Origin: Azonexus sp. | GTDB taxonomy: Bacteria > Pseudomonadota > Gammaproteobacteria > Burkholderiales > Rhodocyclaceae | Length of the DNA: 64,000 bases | Direction: 5' to 3' | Assembly: GCF_023150235.1 (NCBI RefSeq) | Contig: NZ_JAKLLH010000011.1 | Span: 1 to 64,000, forward strand | Shown: piece by piece, positions 38,009 to 46,656 of the stretch | Layout: the number at the start of each line of letters is the position of its first letter | Position numbering within the stretch: the first letter of the stretch is position 1 | Position numbers and translations under genes: made by a program | Notes under the pieces: model-generated | Seen by the model: the letters and a program-made list of their open reading frames with translations, nothing else | Told to the model about the DNA's origin: nothing | The model's database searches: none

Positions 38009-38023
38009 TGCGAATGGTTATCA
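38009..38023. promoter_or_regulatory. Fur-like box 2
   Basis: TGCGAATGGTTATCA matches the 7-1-7 Fur pattern at 11 of 14 positions by eye. Together with box 1 it sits in the 189-bp divergent spacer before nosF, so it could affect either direction; the minus-strand operon is the likelier target. Confidence 0.45.
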
Positions 38024-38070
38024 ACAAACTTTTTTACACACCATGGGCGCCGCCGGCAAGGACGGTCTTT

Positions 38071-38113
38071 TTGATCCAGGTTCAATGTGCCGCACTCGCC
38101 CCGATCCTATAAT
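38071..38113 (+). promoter_or_regulatory. Candidate nosF promoter, nearly leaderless
   Basis: A perfect TATAAT (38108-38113) ends 7 nt before the nosF ATG, predicting a transcript that begins at or next to the start codon. An inverted repeat TTGATCCAGGTTCAA (38071-38085) is centred about 42 nt before that start, the usual place for an FNR/DNR-type activator, but its spacer is 5 rather than 4 nt. Confidence 0.4.
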
Positions 38114-38120
38114 TCGGCGC

Positions 38121-38987
38121 ATGATCGAATTCAAGAACGTAGCCAAGACTTTCCGCCGCGCCCGCGTGCTCGACGGAGTCTCACTGAACATCGGCCTCGG
38201 CGAGCGCATCGCGCTGATCGGCTCCAACGGTGCCGGCAAAACGACGCTGATCCGCTGCCTGCTTGGCGAATACACCCATGACGGCGAGGTCCGCATCGAT
38301 GGCCTCGACCCACGCAGCCACCGCACTGCCGTGCTCGGCAAGATCGGTTTCGTGCCGCAGTTGCCGCCGCCGCTGAAAATGCCGGTCGGGCAGTTGATCG
38401 ATTTCTCGGCCTCGCTGTGCGGCACCGATCCCGCCCGCATCCACGCCATTGCTCAGCGCCTCGGCCTCGACCTCGCGGCCATTCTCTCGCGCCAGTTCGT
38501 GCGCCTTTCCGGCGGCATGAAGCAGAAACTGCTGATCGCCATTGCCCTCGGCCGCGACGCCAAGGTATTGGTGATGGACGAGCCCGCCGCCAACCTCGAC
38601 CCGGAAGCGCGCAAGATCTTCTTCGACCTGCTCGCCGAACGTCTCGACGATACGACCATGCTGATTTCCAGCCACCGCCTCGACGAAGTCTCGGCACTGG
38701 TCAATCGCGTCGTCGAAATGGACATGGGTCAGGTCGTGCTCGACGACAAGGTGGCCGACGATGTCTCGCTGACCGGGCGCCTCGCCTGCCGCATCGTTCT
38801 CAAGCGCTTCGAGCCGGCATTTGCCAAGGCGCTGGATGGCTGGAATTTCAGCAGCGATGCCGATCAGCTGAACTGGCAGGGTGAAATAGCCGGCCCGGAT
38901 CGGCTGCGCTTCCTCGGCATCGTCTCGCGCTATACCGCACTGGTCGGCAATCTATCGCTGGCTGAAACCGGTGGCGACGCCGTCTGA
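38121..38987 (+). CDS. nosF: NosF-type ABC transporter ATPase
   Basis: A 288-residue ABC ATPase: Walker A GSNGAGKTTLIR, Q-loop FVPQLPPPLKMPVG, signature LSGGMKQKLLIAIAL, Walker B VLVMDEPAANLDPEA and switch histidine in ISSHRLDEV. The MPVGQLIDF segment after the Q-loop and the neighbours nosL and nosY identify NosF, part of the NosDFY complex that matures the copper centres of nitrous oxide reductase. The start at 38121 gives the usual N-terminus (MIEFKNVAKTF) but has no Shine-Dalgarno. Confidence 0.9.
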   Translation: MIEFKNVAKTFRRARVLDGVSLNIGLGERIALIGSNGAGKTTLIRCLLGEYTHDGEVRIDGLDPRSHRTAVLGKIGFVPQLPPPLKMPVGQLIDFSASLCGTDPARIHAIAQRLGLDLAAILSRQFVRLSGGMKQKLLIAIALGRDAKVLVMDEPAANLDPEARKIFFDLLAERLDDTTMLISSHRLDEVSALVNRVVEMDMGQVVLDDKVADDVSLTGRLACRIVLKRFEPAFAKALDGWNFSSDADQLNWQGEIAGPDRLRFLGIVSRYTALVGNLSLAETGGDAV

Positions 38988-38998
38988 GGTCCATCCGC

Positions 38999-39496
38999 AT
39001 GTGCCAGCCTCACCGTCGACACGCCTTGCGACGCCTGGGTAGCCTGGGGCTCGCCCCTTTTCTGCTGACACCGCTGACGCTGGCCCTGACGGCCTGCAAC
39101 AAGAACGAGGACATCGTCGAAGGCATGGCCCCGATGAAGTTCGACCGCGACACCTGCGTGCGTTGCAGCATGGCGATCTCCGACCGCCGCTTTGCCGGCC
39201 AGATTCGCGGCGGCCCCAGGGATACGGTTTTCAAGTTCGACGATGTCGGCTGCCTCGTCTTCTGGCTGCGCGACAAGGCCGAAACCTACCCCTGGATGGC
39301 CGAAGCCACGACCCGGATGTGGATTTCCGACCTGGCGAGCAAGCCGGGGAGCATGATCTGGCACGACCCGCGCCAGGCACATTACGTGCACAAGGTCTCG
39401 CCGATGGGTTACAACTTTGCCGCCGTTGCCGCGCAACAAGCCGGCAGCGTCGATTATCCGGGCATGCGCGAACGCGTGCTCGCCAAAGGAAAATAA
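38999..39496 (+). CDS. nosL: NosL copper-chaperone lipoprotein
   Basis: A 165-residue lipoprotein. A twin-basic, hydrophobic leader ends in a lipobox (LTAC, Cys about 33); the NosL signature follows as FDRDTCVRCSMAISDRRFAGQI, with the Cys/Met copper ligands, and FKFDDVGCLVFWL, WISDLAS and SPMGYNFAA. NosL binds Cu(I) and supplies it for the nitrous oxide reductase CuZ centre. It starts 11 nt after nosF. Confidence 0.93.
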   Translation: MCQPHRRHALRRLGSLGLAPFLLTPLTLALTACNKNEDIVEGMAPMKFDRDTCVRCSMAISDRRFAGQIRGGPRDTVFKFDDVGCLVFWLRDKAETYPWMAEATTRMWISDLASKPGSMIWHDPRQAHYVHKVSPMGYNFAAVAAQQAGSVDYPGMRERVLAKGK

Positions 39497-39498
39497 AG

Positions 39499-40326
39499 AT
39501 GAAGCAATTGTGGCTGACGGCCCAGCTCGACATCGTCGAATCGCTGCGCGCCCGCTGGTTCCAGATTTACACCCTCGTGTTCGGCGGCATCGTCGCCCTG
39601 CTCTTCCTGTTCGGATTGACCGAATCGCGCGTGCTCGGCTTCATCGGCCTCTCGCGCCTGCTCGTCACCTACATTCAGCTGACGATGGCGATCCTGCCCA
39701 TTTTCGTCCTGATCACGACCGTGCGCTCGGTGGCCGGCGACCGCGAGGCCGGTGTCTTCGAGTACCTCCTGTCGCTCCCGGTCGGGCTCGGCGCCTGGTT
39801 CTGGGGCAAGATTCTCGGCCGTTACATCGTCGTCTTCACCCCGGTTTTTGCCGCCATGCTCGGCGCCGTGCTTTGGGCGGCCATCAGCGGCGTCGAGATT
39901 CCCTGGGACATGTTCGGCTATTACACCGCGCTGCTCGCCGTAATGGCTGCCTGCTTCCTCGGCATCGGCATGCTGCTTTCCTCGCTGGCGCGCACCACCG
40001 ACATGGCTCAGGGCGCGGCCTTCATGGTCTGGCTGGTCCTGCTGCTCTTCCTCGATCTGATCCTGCTCGGCGTCATGATTCAGGGCAAGGTCTCGCCGGA
40101 AATCGCGGTCACCCTGGCGCTGGCCAACCCGCTGCAGGTCTTCCGCACCGCCGCCCTGGCCCTGTTCGACCCGCAACTGATCGTTCTCGGACCCTCGGCC
40201 TACGTCATTCTCGACCTCTTCGGCAGCTTCGGCTACAAGGTTTTTGCCCTGGTTTACCCGGCCCTGCTGGGTGCGCTCAGCGCCACGGCCGGTTACTTCA
40301 TCTTCCGTCGCGGTGATCTGCCTTGA
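39499..40326 (+). CDS. nosY: NosY-type ABC transporter permease
   Basis: A 275-residue permease with six predicted membrane spans (for example YTLVFGGIVALLFLFGL, VTYIQLTMAILPIFVLITT and AAFMVWLVLLLFLDLILLGV). TTVRSVAGDREAGVFEYLLSLP and ANPLQVFRTAAL are typical of NosY. It pairs with NosF in the inner membrane. The start at 39499 is 2 nt after the nosL stop; the order F-L-Y differs from the common D-F-Y-L. Confidence 0.93.
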   Translation: MKQLWLTAQLDIVESLRARWFQIYTLVFGGIVALLFLFGLTESRVLGFIGLSRLLVTYIQLTMAILPIFVLITTVRSVAGDREAGVFEYLLSLPVGLGAWFWGKILGRYIVVFTPVFAAMLGAVLWAAISGVEIPWDMFGYYTALLAVMAACFLGIGMLLSSLARTTDMAQGAAFMVWLVLLLFLDLILLGVMIQGKVSPEIAVTLALANPLQVFRTAALALFDPQLIVLGPSAYVILDLFGSFGYKVFALVYPALLGALSATAGYFIFRRGDLP

Positions 40327-40826
40327 ACAAAAGACGCTTCCTCGCCGGCCTTTTCTGCCTTTGCTGCCTGTCGACCGTGAATGCGGCCGACGAGCAGCCC
40401 TCGGCGGCGCCGCTCTTCGCGGCAACGCTCAGCGATATCGACGACAAGCCGGTTGCGCTCGAACGCTTTCGCGGCAAACCGCTGATCGTGAACTTCTGGG
40501 CGCGCTGGTGCGGCCCCTGCCGGGCCGAAATCCCGGAATTGATCAAGTTTCGCCAGGCACACAAGGGCAAGCTTGAGGTGCTTGGCATCGGCATCGAGGA
40601 CAAGGCCGAGCCAGCCAGGGAATTTGCCAAGGCCTACGAGATGGACTACCCGGTCTTCGTCGCCAAGGATCAGGGCATCCCGCTGATGAAGGAACTCGGC
40701 AACAGCCGTGCCGGCTTGCCCTACACCCTATTCATCGACCGCCACGGCCAGGTCGTTCAGCGCAAGATGGGTACCGTCAGGAAAGCCGACCTGGAAGCCA
40801 TCGAGGCGACGCTGTTCAGGAAGTAA
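40323..40826 (+). CDS. TlpA-type periplasmic thioredoxin of the nos group
   Basis: A 167-residue exported thioredoxin-like protein from a TTG start at 40323 that overlaps the nosY stop. The signal peptide is RRFLAGLFCLCCLSTVNAAD; the active site is NFWARWCGPCRAEIP and the cis-proline lies in GLPYTLFID. A role in keeping NosL or nitrous oxide reductase cysteines reduced is plausible. Bases 40370-40380 in the signal peptide are a half copy of the palindrome. Confidence 0.9.
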   Translation: MNKRRFLAGLFCLCCLSTVNAADEQPSAAPLFAATLSDIDDKPVALERFRGKPLIVNFWARWCGPCRAEIPELIKFRQAHKGKLEVLGIGIEDKAEPAREFAKAYEMDYPVFVAKDQGIPLMKELGNSRAGLPYTLFIDRHGQVVQRKMGTVRKADLEAIEATLFRK

Positions 40827-40874
40827 TCCGGGCCGGGGCCAGACCCCTGCCCCTTGAACGACTCCCGATACTGG

Positions 40875-40924
40875 CGGAAAAAACTCGTTTTTCACGGTCG
40901 ACCGTAAAAAAACCGGTTTTTCCG
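40875..40924. repeat. ACGGTCGACCGT palindrome, copy 4, in a composite hairpin
   Basis: The 12-nt core is at 40894-40905. Around it TTTTT pairs with AAAAA, and an outer CGGAAAAA (from 40875) pairs with TTTTTCCG (to 40924), giving a long stem after the last nos gene. It could end transcription in both directions. Confidence 0.85.
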
Positions 40925-40939
40925 GTCTGTTCCCGCCCT

Positions 40940-40979
40940 CCTCGCTTTTCCCTCGCTTTTCCCTCGCTTTTCCCTCGCG
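40940..40979. repeat. 11-bp tandem repeat, 3.6 units
   Basis: CCTCGCTTTTC is repeated three times and followed by a partial fourth unit, in the 40827-41080 spacer. There is no sign that it is coding. Confidence 0.85.
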
Positions 40980-41080
40980 ACGCCGACGACCTCGGAGTGG
41001 CGCCGCATCGACAAGCGACGAACAAACCCGGCGTTATCGGCGATAATCGCGGTTTTGACTGACTGCACCGGAAGCTGCCC

Positions 41081-42283
41081 GTGAATGCGCCCGTGAATCC
41101 CCGCCTCGATCTGCTGCAACCCTATCCGTTTGAAAAGCTGCGCGCCTTGTTTGCCGGCGTGACGCCGAATCCGCAGTACAAGGAAATCAAGCTCTCCATC
41201 GGTGAGCCGCAACATGCGACCCCGGCCTTCATCATGGAGGCGCTGGCCAAGGGCCTGGGCGGCCTGGCCAATTACCCGGTCACCGCCGGCGTGCCGCAGC
41301 TGCGCACCGCCATCGGCCGCTGGTGCGAGCACCGTTACGGCATCGAACTCAACCCGGATAGCGAGATCCTGCCGGTCAATGGTTCGCGCGAGGCGCTGTT
41401 TTCCTTCGCCCAGACGGTGATCGACCCGAGCCGTGGCTATACGCCCATCGTCGCCAGCCCCAATCCCTTCTACCAGATCTACGAAGGTGCGGCCTACCTG
41501 GCCGGCGCCGAGCCGCGCTTCCTCAACAATCTGCCGGAAAACGATTTCGCCTTCGATTACGCGCAGCTCTCGGAAGCCGAATGGCAGCGCGTGCAGTTGT
41601 TCTACGTCTGCTCGCCGGGCAACCCGACCGGCAAGGTGCTGTCGCTTGACGACTGGAAGACGCTGTTCGCGCTGTCCGACAAATACGGTTTCATCATCGC
41701 CTCCGACGAGTGCTACTCCGAAATCTACTTTGACGAAAACGAGCGCCCGATTGGCGGGCTACAGGCGGCCAAGCTGCTCGGCCGCAATTTCGACCGGCTG
41801 GTGATGTTCTCCAGCCTGTCCAAGCGCTCCAACGTGCCCGGCATGCGTTCCGGTTTCATCGCCGGCGACGCCAAAATCCTCAAGCAATACCTGCTCTACC
41901 GCACCTACCACGGTTGCGCGATGCCGCCGCCGGTGCAGACCGCGTCGATTGCCGCCTGGCAGGACGAGGAACACGTCGCCGAGAATCGCCGCCTTTACCG
42001 CGAGAAGTTCGCGGCAGTGACGCCGCTGGTCACCGAAGTGCTCGGCACCGCGCAGCCCGACGCCGGTTTCTACCTGTGGGCCAAGACCCCGATTGCCGAC
42101 ACCGACTTCGCCCGTGGCCTGCTCGAACACTATAATGTGGTGGTTCTGCCCGGCAGCTTCCTCGCCCGCGAATCCGACGGCGTCAATCCCGGCGCCGGCT
42201 TCGTCCGCATCGCGCTGGTTGCCTCGCTCGAAGAGTGCCTTGAGGCTGCCGAGCGTATCCGCACCTTTTGCCGATCCCTATAA
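41081..42283 (+). CDS. dapC: Succinyldiaminopimelate transaminase
   Basis: A 400-residue class I aminotransferase: NGSREALFSFAQTV, CSPGNPTGKVL, SDECYSEIYFDE and the PLP lysine in SSLSKRSNVPGMRSGF. It makes N-succinyl-LL-2,6-diaminopimelate from the keto substrate in lysine and peptidoglycan synthesis. The GTG at 41081 gives the family N-terminus (NPRLDLLQPYPFEKLRALF). dapD, the preceding step, lies 51 nt downstream, which supports DapC over other transaminases. Confidence 0.95.
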   Translation: MNAPVNPRLDLLQPYPFEKLRALFAGVTPNPQYKEIKLSIGEPQHATPAFIMEALAKGLGGLANYPVTAGVPQLRTAIGRWCEHRYGIELNPDSEILPVNGSREALFSFAQTVIDPSRGYTPIVASPNPFYQIYEGAAYLAGAEPRFLNNLPENDFAFDYAQLSEAEWQRVQLFYVCSPGNPTGKVLSLDDWKTLFALSDKYGFIIASDECYSEIYFDENERPIGGLQAAKLLGRNFDRLVMFSSLSKRSNVPGMRSGFIAGDAKILKQYLLYRTYHGCAMPPPVQTASIAAWQDEEHVAENRRLYREKFAAVTPLVTEVLGTAQPDAGFYLWAKTPIADTDFARGLLEHYNVVVLPGSFLARESDGVNPGAGFVRIALVASLEECLEAAERIRTFCRSL

Positions 42284-42334
42284 CCAACGCCTCGCGCAAG
42301 CAAATGCGCAATTACTTGTTACAGAGAGCCCAAC

Positions 42335-43150
42335 ATGACCCATCCCCTGCAAAGCACCATTGACGACCTCTGGGAACGCCGCACCGAGCTGAACCCGCAA
42401 TCGACCGAAGCGATCAAGATCATCGAATCGGTGATCGCCGACCTCGACGCCGGCAAGCTGCGGATCGCCGAGAAGGTAAACGGCGAGTGGATCGTCAATC
42501 AGTGGGCCAAGAAAGCCGTGCTGCTGTCCTTCCGCACCCGCGACAACCGCGTCCAGGAAGCCGGCGACGTGCGCTTCTACGACAAGGTCGATACCAAGTT
42601 CCAGGGCTGGAGCGAAGACCGGTTCCAGGCCGGCGGTTTCCGCGTCGTGCCGGGCGCCTTCGCACGCAAGGGCTCGTTCATCGCCAAGAACGTCGTGCTG
42701 ATGCCGTCCTTCGTCAATATCGGCGCCTACGTCGATGAAGGCACGATGGTCGACACCTGGGCCACCGTCGGCTCCTGCGCGCAGATCGGCAAGAACGTGC
42801 ACCTCTCCGGCGGCGTCGGTATCGGCGGCGTGCTCGAACCGATCCAGGCCGGCCCGGTGATCATCGAAGACAACTGCTTCATCGGCGCCCGTTCGGAAGT
42901 CGTCGAAGGCGTTGTGGTCGAAGAAAACTCGGTCCTCGGCATGGGCGTCTATCTCGGCCAGAGCACCCCGATCTACGACCGCGCCACCGGCGAGATCAGC
43001 TATGGTCGCGTCCCCAGCGGTTCGGTGGTGGTCAGCGGCAACCTGCCCAAGGGCGACGGCGCTTACAGCATGTACGCCGCGATCATCGTCAAGCGCGTCG
43101 ATGCCCAGACCCGTTCCAAGACCAGCATCAACGAACTGCTGCGCCCCTGA
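42335..43150 (+). CDS. dapD: Tetrahydrodipicolinate N-succinyltransferase
   Basis: A 271-residue left-handed beta-helix acyltransferase. The N-terminal helical domain ([16 protein letters not shown]) leads to hexapeptide repeats ([57 protein letters not shown]). It succinylates tetrahydrodipicolinate using succinyl-CoA. It forms an operon with dapC and is followed by a strong terminator. Confidence 0.97.
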   Translation: MTHPLQSTIDDLWERRTELNPQSTEAIKIIESVIADLDAGKLRIAEKVNGEWIVNQWAKKAVLLSFRTRDNRVQEAGDVRFYDKVDTKFQGWSEDRFQAGGFRVVPGAFARKGSFIAKNVVLMPSFVNIGAYVDEGTMVDTWATVGSCAQIGKNVHLSGGVGIGGVLEPIQAGPVIIEDNCFIGARSEVVEGVVVEENSVLGMGVYLGQSTPIYDRATGEISYGRVPSGSVVVSGNLPKGDGAYSMYAAIIVKRVDAQTRSKTSINELLRP

Positions 43151-43171
43151 GCCACCGCTGCGACATGAACA

Positions 43172-43209
43172 ACGGGCCGGGTGCGCAGCAGCGACCCCGC
43201 CCGTTTTTT
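43172..43209 (+). terminator. Terminator after dapD
   Basis: An ACGGGC/GCCCGT stem with additional GGGT/ACCC pairing is followed by TTTTTT, 21 nt after the dapD stop. The remaining sequence before pilU (43210-43336) holds no gene. Confidence 0.85.
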
Positions 43210-43336
43210 GCTGCCGCAGCGACCTGTTCTCTGACCCGTTCCCCGATTCGTTTCCCGACGCCGACCTGAACCGGGCCGACAGCCACCTCCGGCACCTCGG
43301 TACCATCCCCTCAACCGCAAACCGCCCTCTGCCGCC

Positions 43337-44494
43337 ATGATCCTCGACAAACTGTTCCAGTTGATGGCCGACAAGCAGGCCTCCGACATCTTCATCTCGG
43401 CCGGCGCGGCGATCCATATCAAGATCGGCGGCGTCTCGATGCCGGTGAACCAGCAAGTAATGGTTCCCGAAATGATCGAGAAGATGGCCTACGAACTACT
43501 GACGCCGGCACAGATCCAGGTCTTCGAGGAAAAGCTGGAGATGAACCTGTCGGTCGGCATTCCGAATGTCGGCAACTACCGGATCAACATCTTCCGCCAG
43601 CGCGGCGCAGTGGCGATGGTGGTCCGCTACATCCCGGCGACGATCCCGGCGCTGAGCGAACTCGGCGTGCCGGCGGTGCTGCCCGAACTGATCATGGAAA
43701 AGCGCGGCCTGATCCTGGTCGTCGGCTCGACTGGCTCGGGCAAGTCGACGACCATCGCGGCGATGCTCGACCACCGCAACACGCATTACTCGGGCCACAT
43801 CCTGACTGTCGAGGACCCGGTCGAATTCGTCTTCTCGCACAAGAAATCGATCGTCAACCAGCGCGAGATCGGGCTTGACACCCTGGACTGGAATTCGGCG
43901 CTGAAGAGCGCAATGCGTCAGGCACCGGACTGCATCCTGATCGGCGAAATCCGCGATAAGGAAACCATGCAGGCGGCGATTGCCTACGCCCAGACCGGCC
44001 ACCTCTGCGTCGCCACGCTGCACGCCAACAACAGCTACCACGCGCTCAACCGCATCATCAGCTTCTTCCCGCTGGAGAACCGGCCGGCGCTGTTTCTCGA
44101 CCTCTCGGTCGCGCTCAAGGCGATCATTTCGCAGCGCCTGGTCAAGCAGCCGGACGGCAAGCGCGTGCCGGCCTGCGAAGTGCTGCTCAACACCCGCTAC
44201 ATTTCCGAACTGATCGAAAAAGGCGAGGTGCAGCAGATCAAGGAAGCCATGGAGCAAACTCTGGCCCCCGGTTCCCAGACTTTCGAGCAAGACCTTTTCC
44301 GCCTTTACCGCGAAGGCATCGTCAGCTTGGACGAAGCCTTGGCCAACGCCGATTCGCCGACCAATCTGTCGTGGCTGATCAACAACTCCGACCAGAGCGC
44401 CGAACTCGCCAACGGTGTCGAAGCCGCCCCCGGCGGCAAAGGCGAAGGCGCTTCGTTCAGCGAATTCAAGCTCGAAGTAAAGGGCGCGGGCTGA
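43337..44494 (+). CDS. pilU: Type IV pilus retraction-type ATPase PilU
   Basis: A 385-residue PilT/PilU ATPase. The N-terminal PAS-like domain (KLFQLMADKQASDIFISAGAAIHIKIGG) is followed by Walker A (VGSTGSGKSTTIAAML), Asp box (TVEDPVEFVFSHKKS), Walker B with DCILIGEIRDKETMQAA and His box (HLCVATLHANN). The acidic, extended C-terminus and SHKKSIVNQRE favour PilU over PilT. It assists PilT in pilus retraction. No pilT is in the window. Confidence 0.88.
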   Translation: MILDKLFQLMADKQASDIFISAGAAIHIKIGGVSMPVNQQVMVPEMIEKMAYELLTPAQIQVFEEKLEMNLSVGIPNVGNYRINIFRQRGAVAMVVRYIPATIPALSELGVPAVLPELIMEKRGLILVVGSTGSGKSTTIAAMLDHRNTHYSGHILTVEDPVEFVFSHKKSIVNQREIGLDTLDWNSALKSAMRQAPDCILIGEIRDKETMQAAIAYAQTGHLCVATLHANNSYHALNRIISFFPLENRPALFLDLSVALKAIISQRLVKQPDGKRVPACEVLLNTRYISELIEKGEVQQIKEAMEQTLAPGSQTFEQDLFRLYREGIVSLDEALANADSPTNLSWLINNSDQSAELANGVEAAPGGKGEGASFSEFKLEVKGAG

Positions 44495-44597
44495 AGCCGG
44501 CCGCGCCGGCCGGAGGTTCCGCCGCGCTCGCCCCCATGCCGCGCCGCCCCTCGCCGCCCGCCGGGCGAGCCGGTAGAATCCGCTGCCCGGCCATTTC

Positions 44598-44607
44598 CAC
44601 GGTCGAC
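44598..44607. repeat. Degenerate half copy of the palindrome upstream of parE
   Basis: CACGGTCGAC is one arm and centre of the palindrome; the other arm has decayed (TCCG). It lies 24 nt before the parE start. Confidence 0.5.
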
Positions 44608-44630
44608 TCCGTTTTTTTGTGATTTTGCCC

Positions 44631-46592
44631 ATGACCGATTATTCAGCCGCCTCGATCCGCGTTTTAAAAGACCTTGAACCCGTCAAGGAACGCCCCGGCA
44701 TGTACACCCGCACCACCTGCCCGACCCACATCGTGCAGGAGGTGATCGACAACGCCGCCGACGAAGCGCTGGCCGGCTTTGCCAAGCGGATTGCGGTGCG
44801 GATCGCCGCCGACGGCCTGATCGAGGTGTCCGACAACGGCCGTGGCATCCCGGTCGACATCCACCCCGAGGAAGGCAAGCCAGCCGTTGAACTGGTGTTC
44901 TGCAAGCTGCACGCCGGCGGCAAGTTCAACAAGAAGGAATCGGGCAACGCCTACCGTTTCTCGGGCGGCCTGCACGGCGTCGGCGTTTCGGTCACCAATG
45001 CGCTGTCCACGCTGCTCGAAGTCGAGATCAAGCGCGGCGGCGGCGTCCATCGCATCGTGTTTTCGGAAGGCTTTGTCACCGAACCGCTGACCCGGATCGG
45101 CGAGGTCGGCCCGCGCACCAGCGGCACCACCGTGCGCATCCGCCCCAACGGCAAGTATTTCGACTCGCCCAAGATCAATCTCGCCCAACTGGAGCACCTG
45201 CTGCGTTCCAAGGCGGTGCTGATGCCGAATGTCACGGTCGACCTTGAAATCGAGGCCGAAAACGCAGCGCCGATCAAAAAGACCTGGTGCTACCAGAACG
45301 GCATGGCCGACTATCTCGGCGAGCTGATGGCCGGAACGCCGGTGGCGCCGATTTTCGTCGGCGAGAAGTACGTCACCAGCGACAACGGCTTTGCCATCGG
45401 CGAAGGCGCCGGCTGGGCGCTGGCCTGGTTCGAGGAAGGCGGCGGCAAGCCCGAATCCTACGTCAACCTGATCCCGACCCTCGACGGCGGCACTCACGAA
45501 GCCGGGCTCAAATCCGGCGTCTTCGAGGCGGTCAAGGCCTTTGCCGAACATCACGCGATCCTGCCGGCCAAGGTCAAGCTGGCCCAGGACGACGTTTGCG
45601 GGCGGATGACCTTCCTGCTTTCGGCCAAGGTCCTCGACCCGCAATTCCAGGGCCAGACCAAGGAAAAACTGACCAGCCGCGATGCCTACAAGCTGGTCGC
45701 GCAAATGGTCCGCGACCCCTTCGAGCTGTGGCTCAACAGCCACGCCGAGCACGGCAAGAAGATCGCCGAACTGGCGATCAAGGCGGCGCAGAACCGGATG
45801 AAGTCGGCGCAGAAAGTCGAGAAGAAAAAATCTTCCGGCATCGCCACCCTGCCCGGCAAGCTGACCGACTGCGAATCCGACGATCTCGGCCGCAACGAGA
45901 TTTTCCTGGTCGAGGGCGATTCCGCCGGCGGCTCGGCCAAGCAAGGGCGCGACAAGGAAACCCAGGCGATCCTGCCGCTGCGCGGCAAGGTGCTCAACAC
46001 CTGGGAAGTCGACCGCGACCAGTTGTTCAAGAACAACGAAGTGCACGACATTTCGGTCGCCGTTGGCGTCGACCCGCACGGCCTGGAAAAAATCGACGAG
46101 GTCGATCTCTCCGGCCTGCGCTACGGCCGCATCGTCGTGATGTCGGACGCCGACGTCGACGGCAGCCACATCCAGGTACTGCTGTTCACCCTCTTTCTCA
46201 AGCACTTTCCGGCGCTGGTCGAAAAAGGCCACATCCACGTCGCCCAGCCGCCACTGTTCCGCGTCGACGTCGAAGCGCGTGGCCAGACCAAGAAAATCTA
46301 CTGCCTCGACGAAGCCGAAAAGCAGCAGACCCTGCACAAGCTTGGCGAAGAAGGCGTCAATCCCAACAAGATCAGCGTCTCCCGCTTCAAAGGCCTGGGT
46401 GAAATGAACCCCGACCAGCTGTGGGAAACCACGCTCTGCCCCGACACCCGCCGCCTGGTCCCCTTCCAGGCCGACCGCGCCACGCTGGTCGAGATGGCCA
46501 ACACCTTCAACCTGCTGATGGGCAAAGGTGAAGCCGCCGGCCGCCGGGCCTGGATGGAAAAAGACGGCGGCCTGGTCGAGGCCGACGTGTGA
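44631..46592 (+). CDS. parE: DNA topoisomerase IV subunit B
   Basis: A 653-residue type IIA topoisomerase ATPase subunit. GHKL motifs are EVIDNAADEALAG, VSDNGRGIPVDIHPE and GGLHGVGVSVTNALS; the TOPRIM domain has LVEGDSAGGSAKQGRDKETQAILPLRGK and MSDADVDGSHI. The segment ILPLRGKVLNTWEVDRDQL and the length under 660 residues indicate ParE rather than GyrB. With ParC it decatenates daughter chromosomes. The start at 44631 fits family N-termini. Confidence 0.93.
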   Translation: MTDYSAASIRVLKDLEPVKERPGMYTRTTCPTHIVQEVIDNAADEALAGFAKRIAVRIAADGLIEVSDNGRGIPVDIHPEEGKPAVELVFCKLHAGGKFNKKESGNAYRFSGGLHGVGVSVTNALSTLLEVEIKRGGGVHRIVFSEGFVTEPLTRIGEVGPRTSGTTVRIRPNGKYFDSPKINLAQLEHLLRSKAVLMPNVTVDLEIEAENAAPIKKTWCYQNGMADYLGELMAGTPVAPIFVGEKYVTSDNGFAIGEGAGWALAWFEEGGGKPESYVNLIPTLDGGTHEAGLKSGVFEAVKAFAEHHAILPAKVKLAQDDVCGRMTFLLSAKVLDPQFQGQTKEKLTSRDAYKLVAQMVRDPFELWLNSHAEHGKKIAELAIKAAQNRMKSAQKVEKKKSSGIATLPGKLTDCESDDLGRNEIFLVEGDSAGGSAKQGRDKETQAILPLRGKVLNTWEVDRDQLFKNNEVHDISVAVGVDPHGLEKIDEVDLSGLRYGRIVVMSDADVDGSHIQVLLFTLFLKHFPALVEKGHIHVAQPPLFRVDVEARGQTKKIYCLDEAEKQQTLHKLGEEGVNPNKISVSRFKGLGEMNPDQLWETTLCPDTRRLVPFQADRATLVEMANTFNLLMGKGEAAGRRAWMEKDGGLVEADV

Positions 46593-46656
46593 GCGACTTG
46601 GCCGCCAGCCGCGCGCCGCGCTAGACTGCCCGACACCTCTGCCGCCTCCGCTCATC

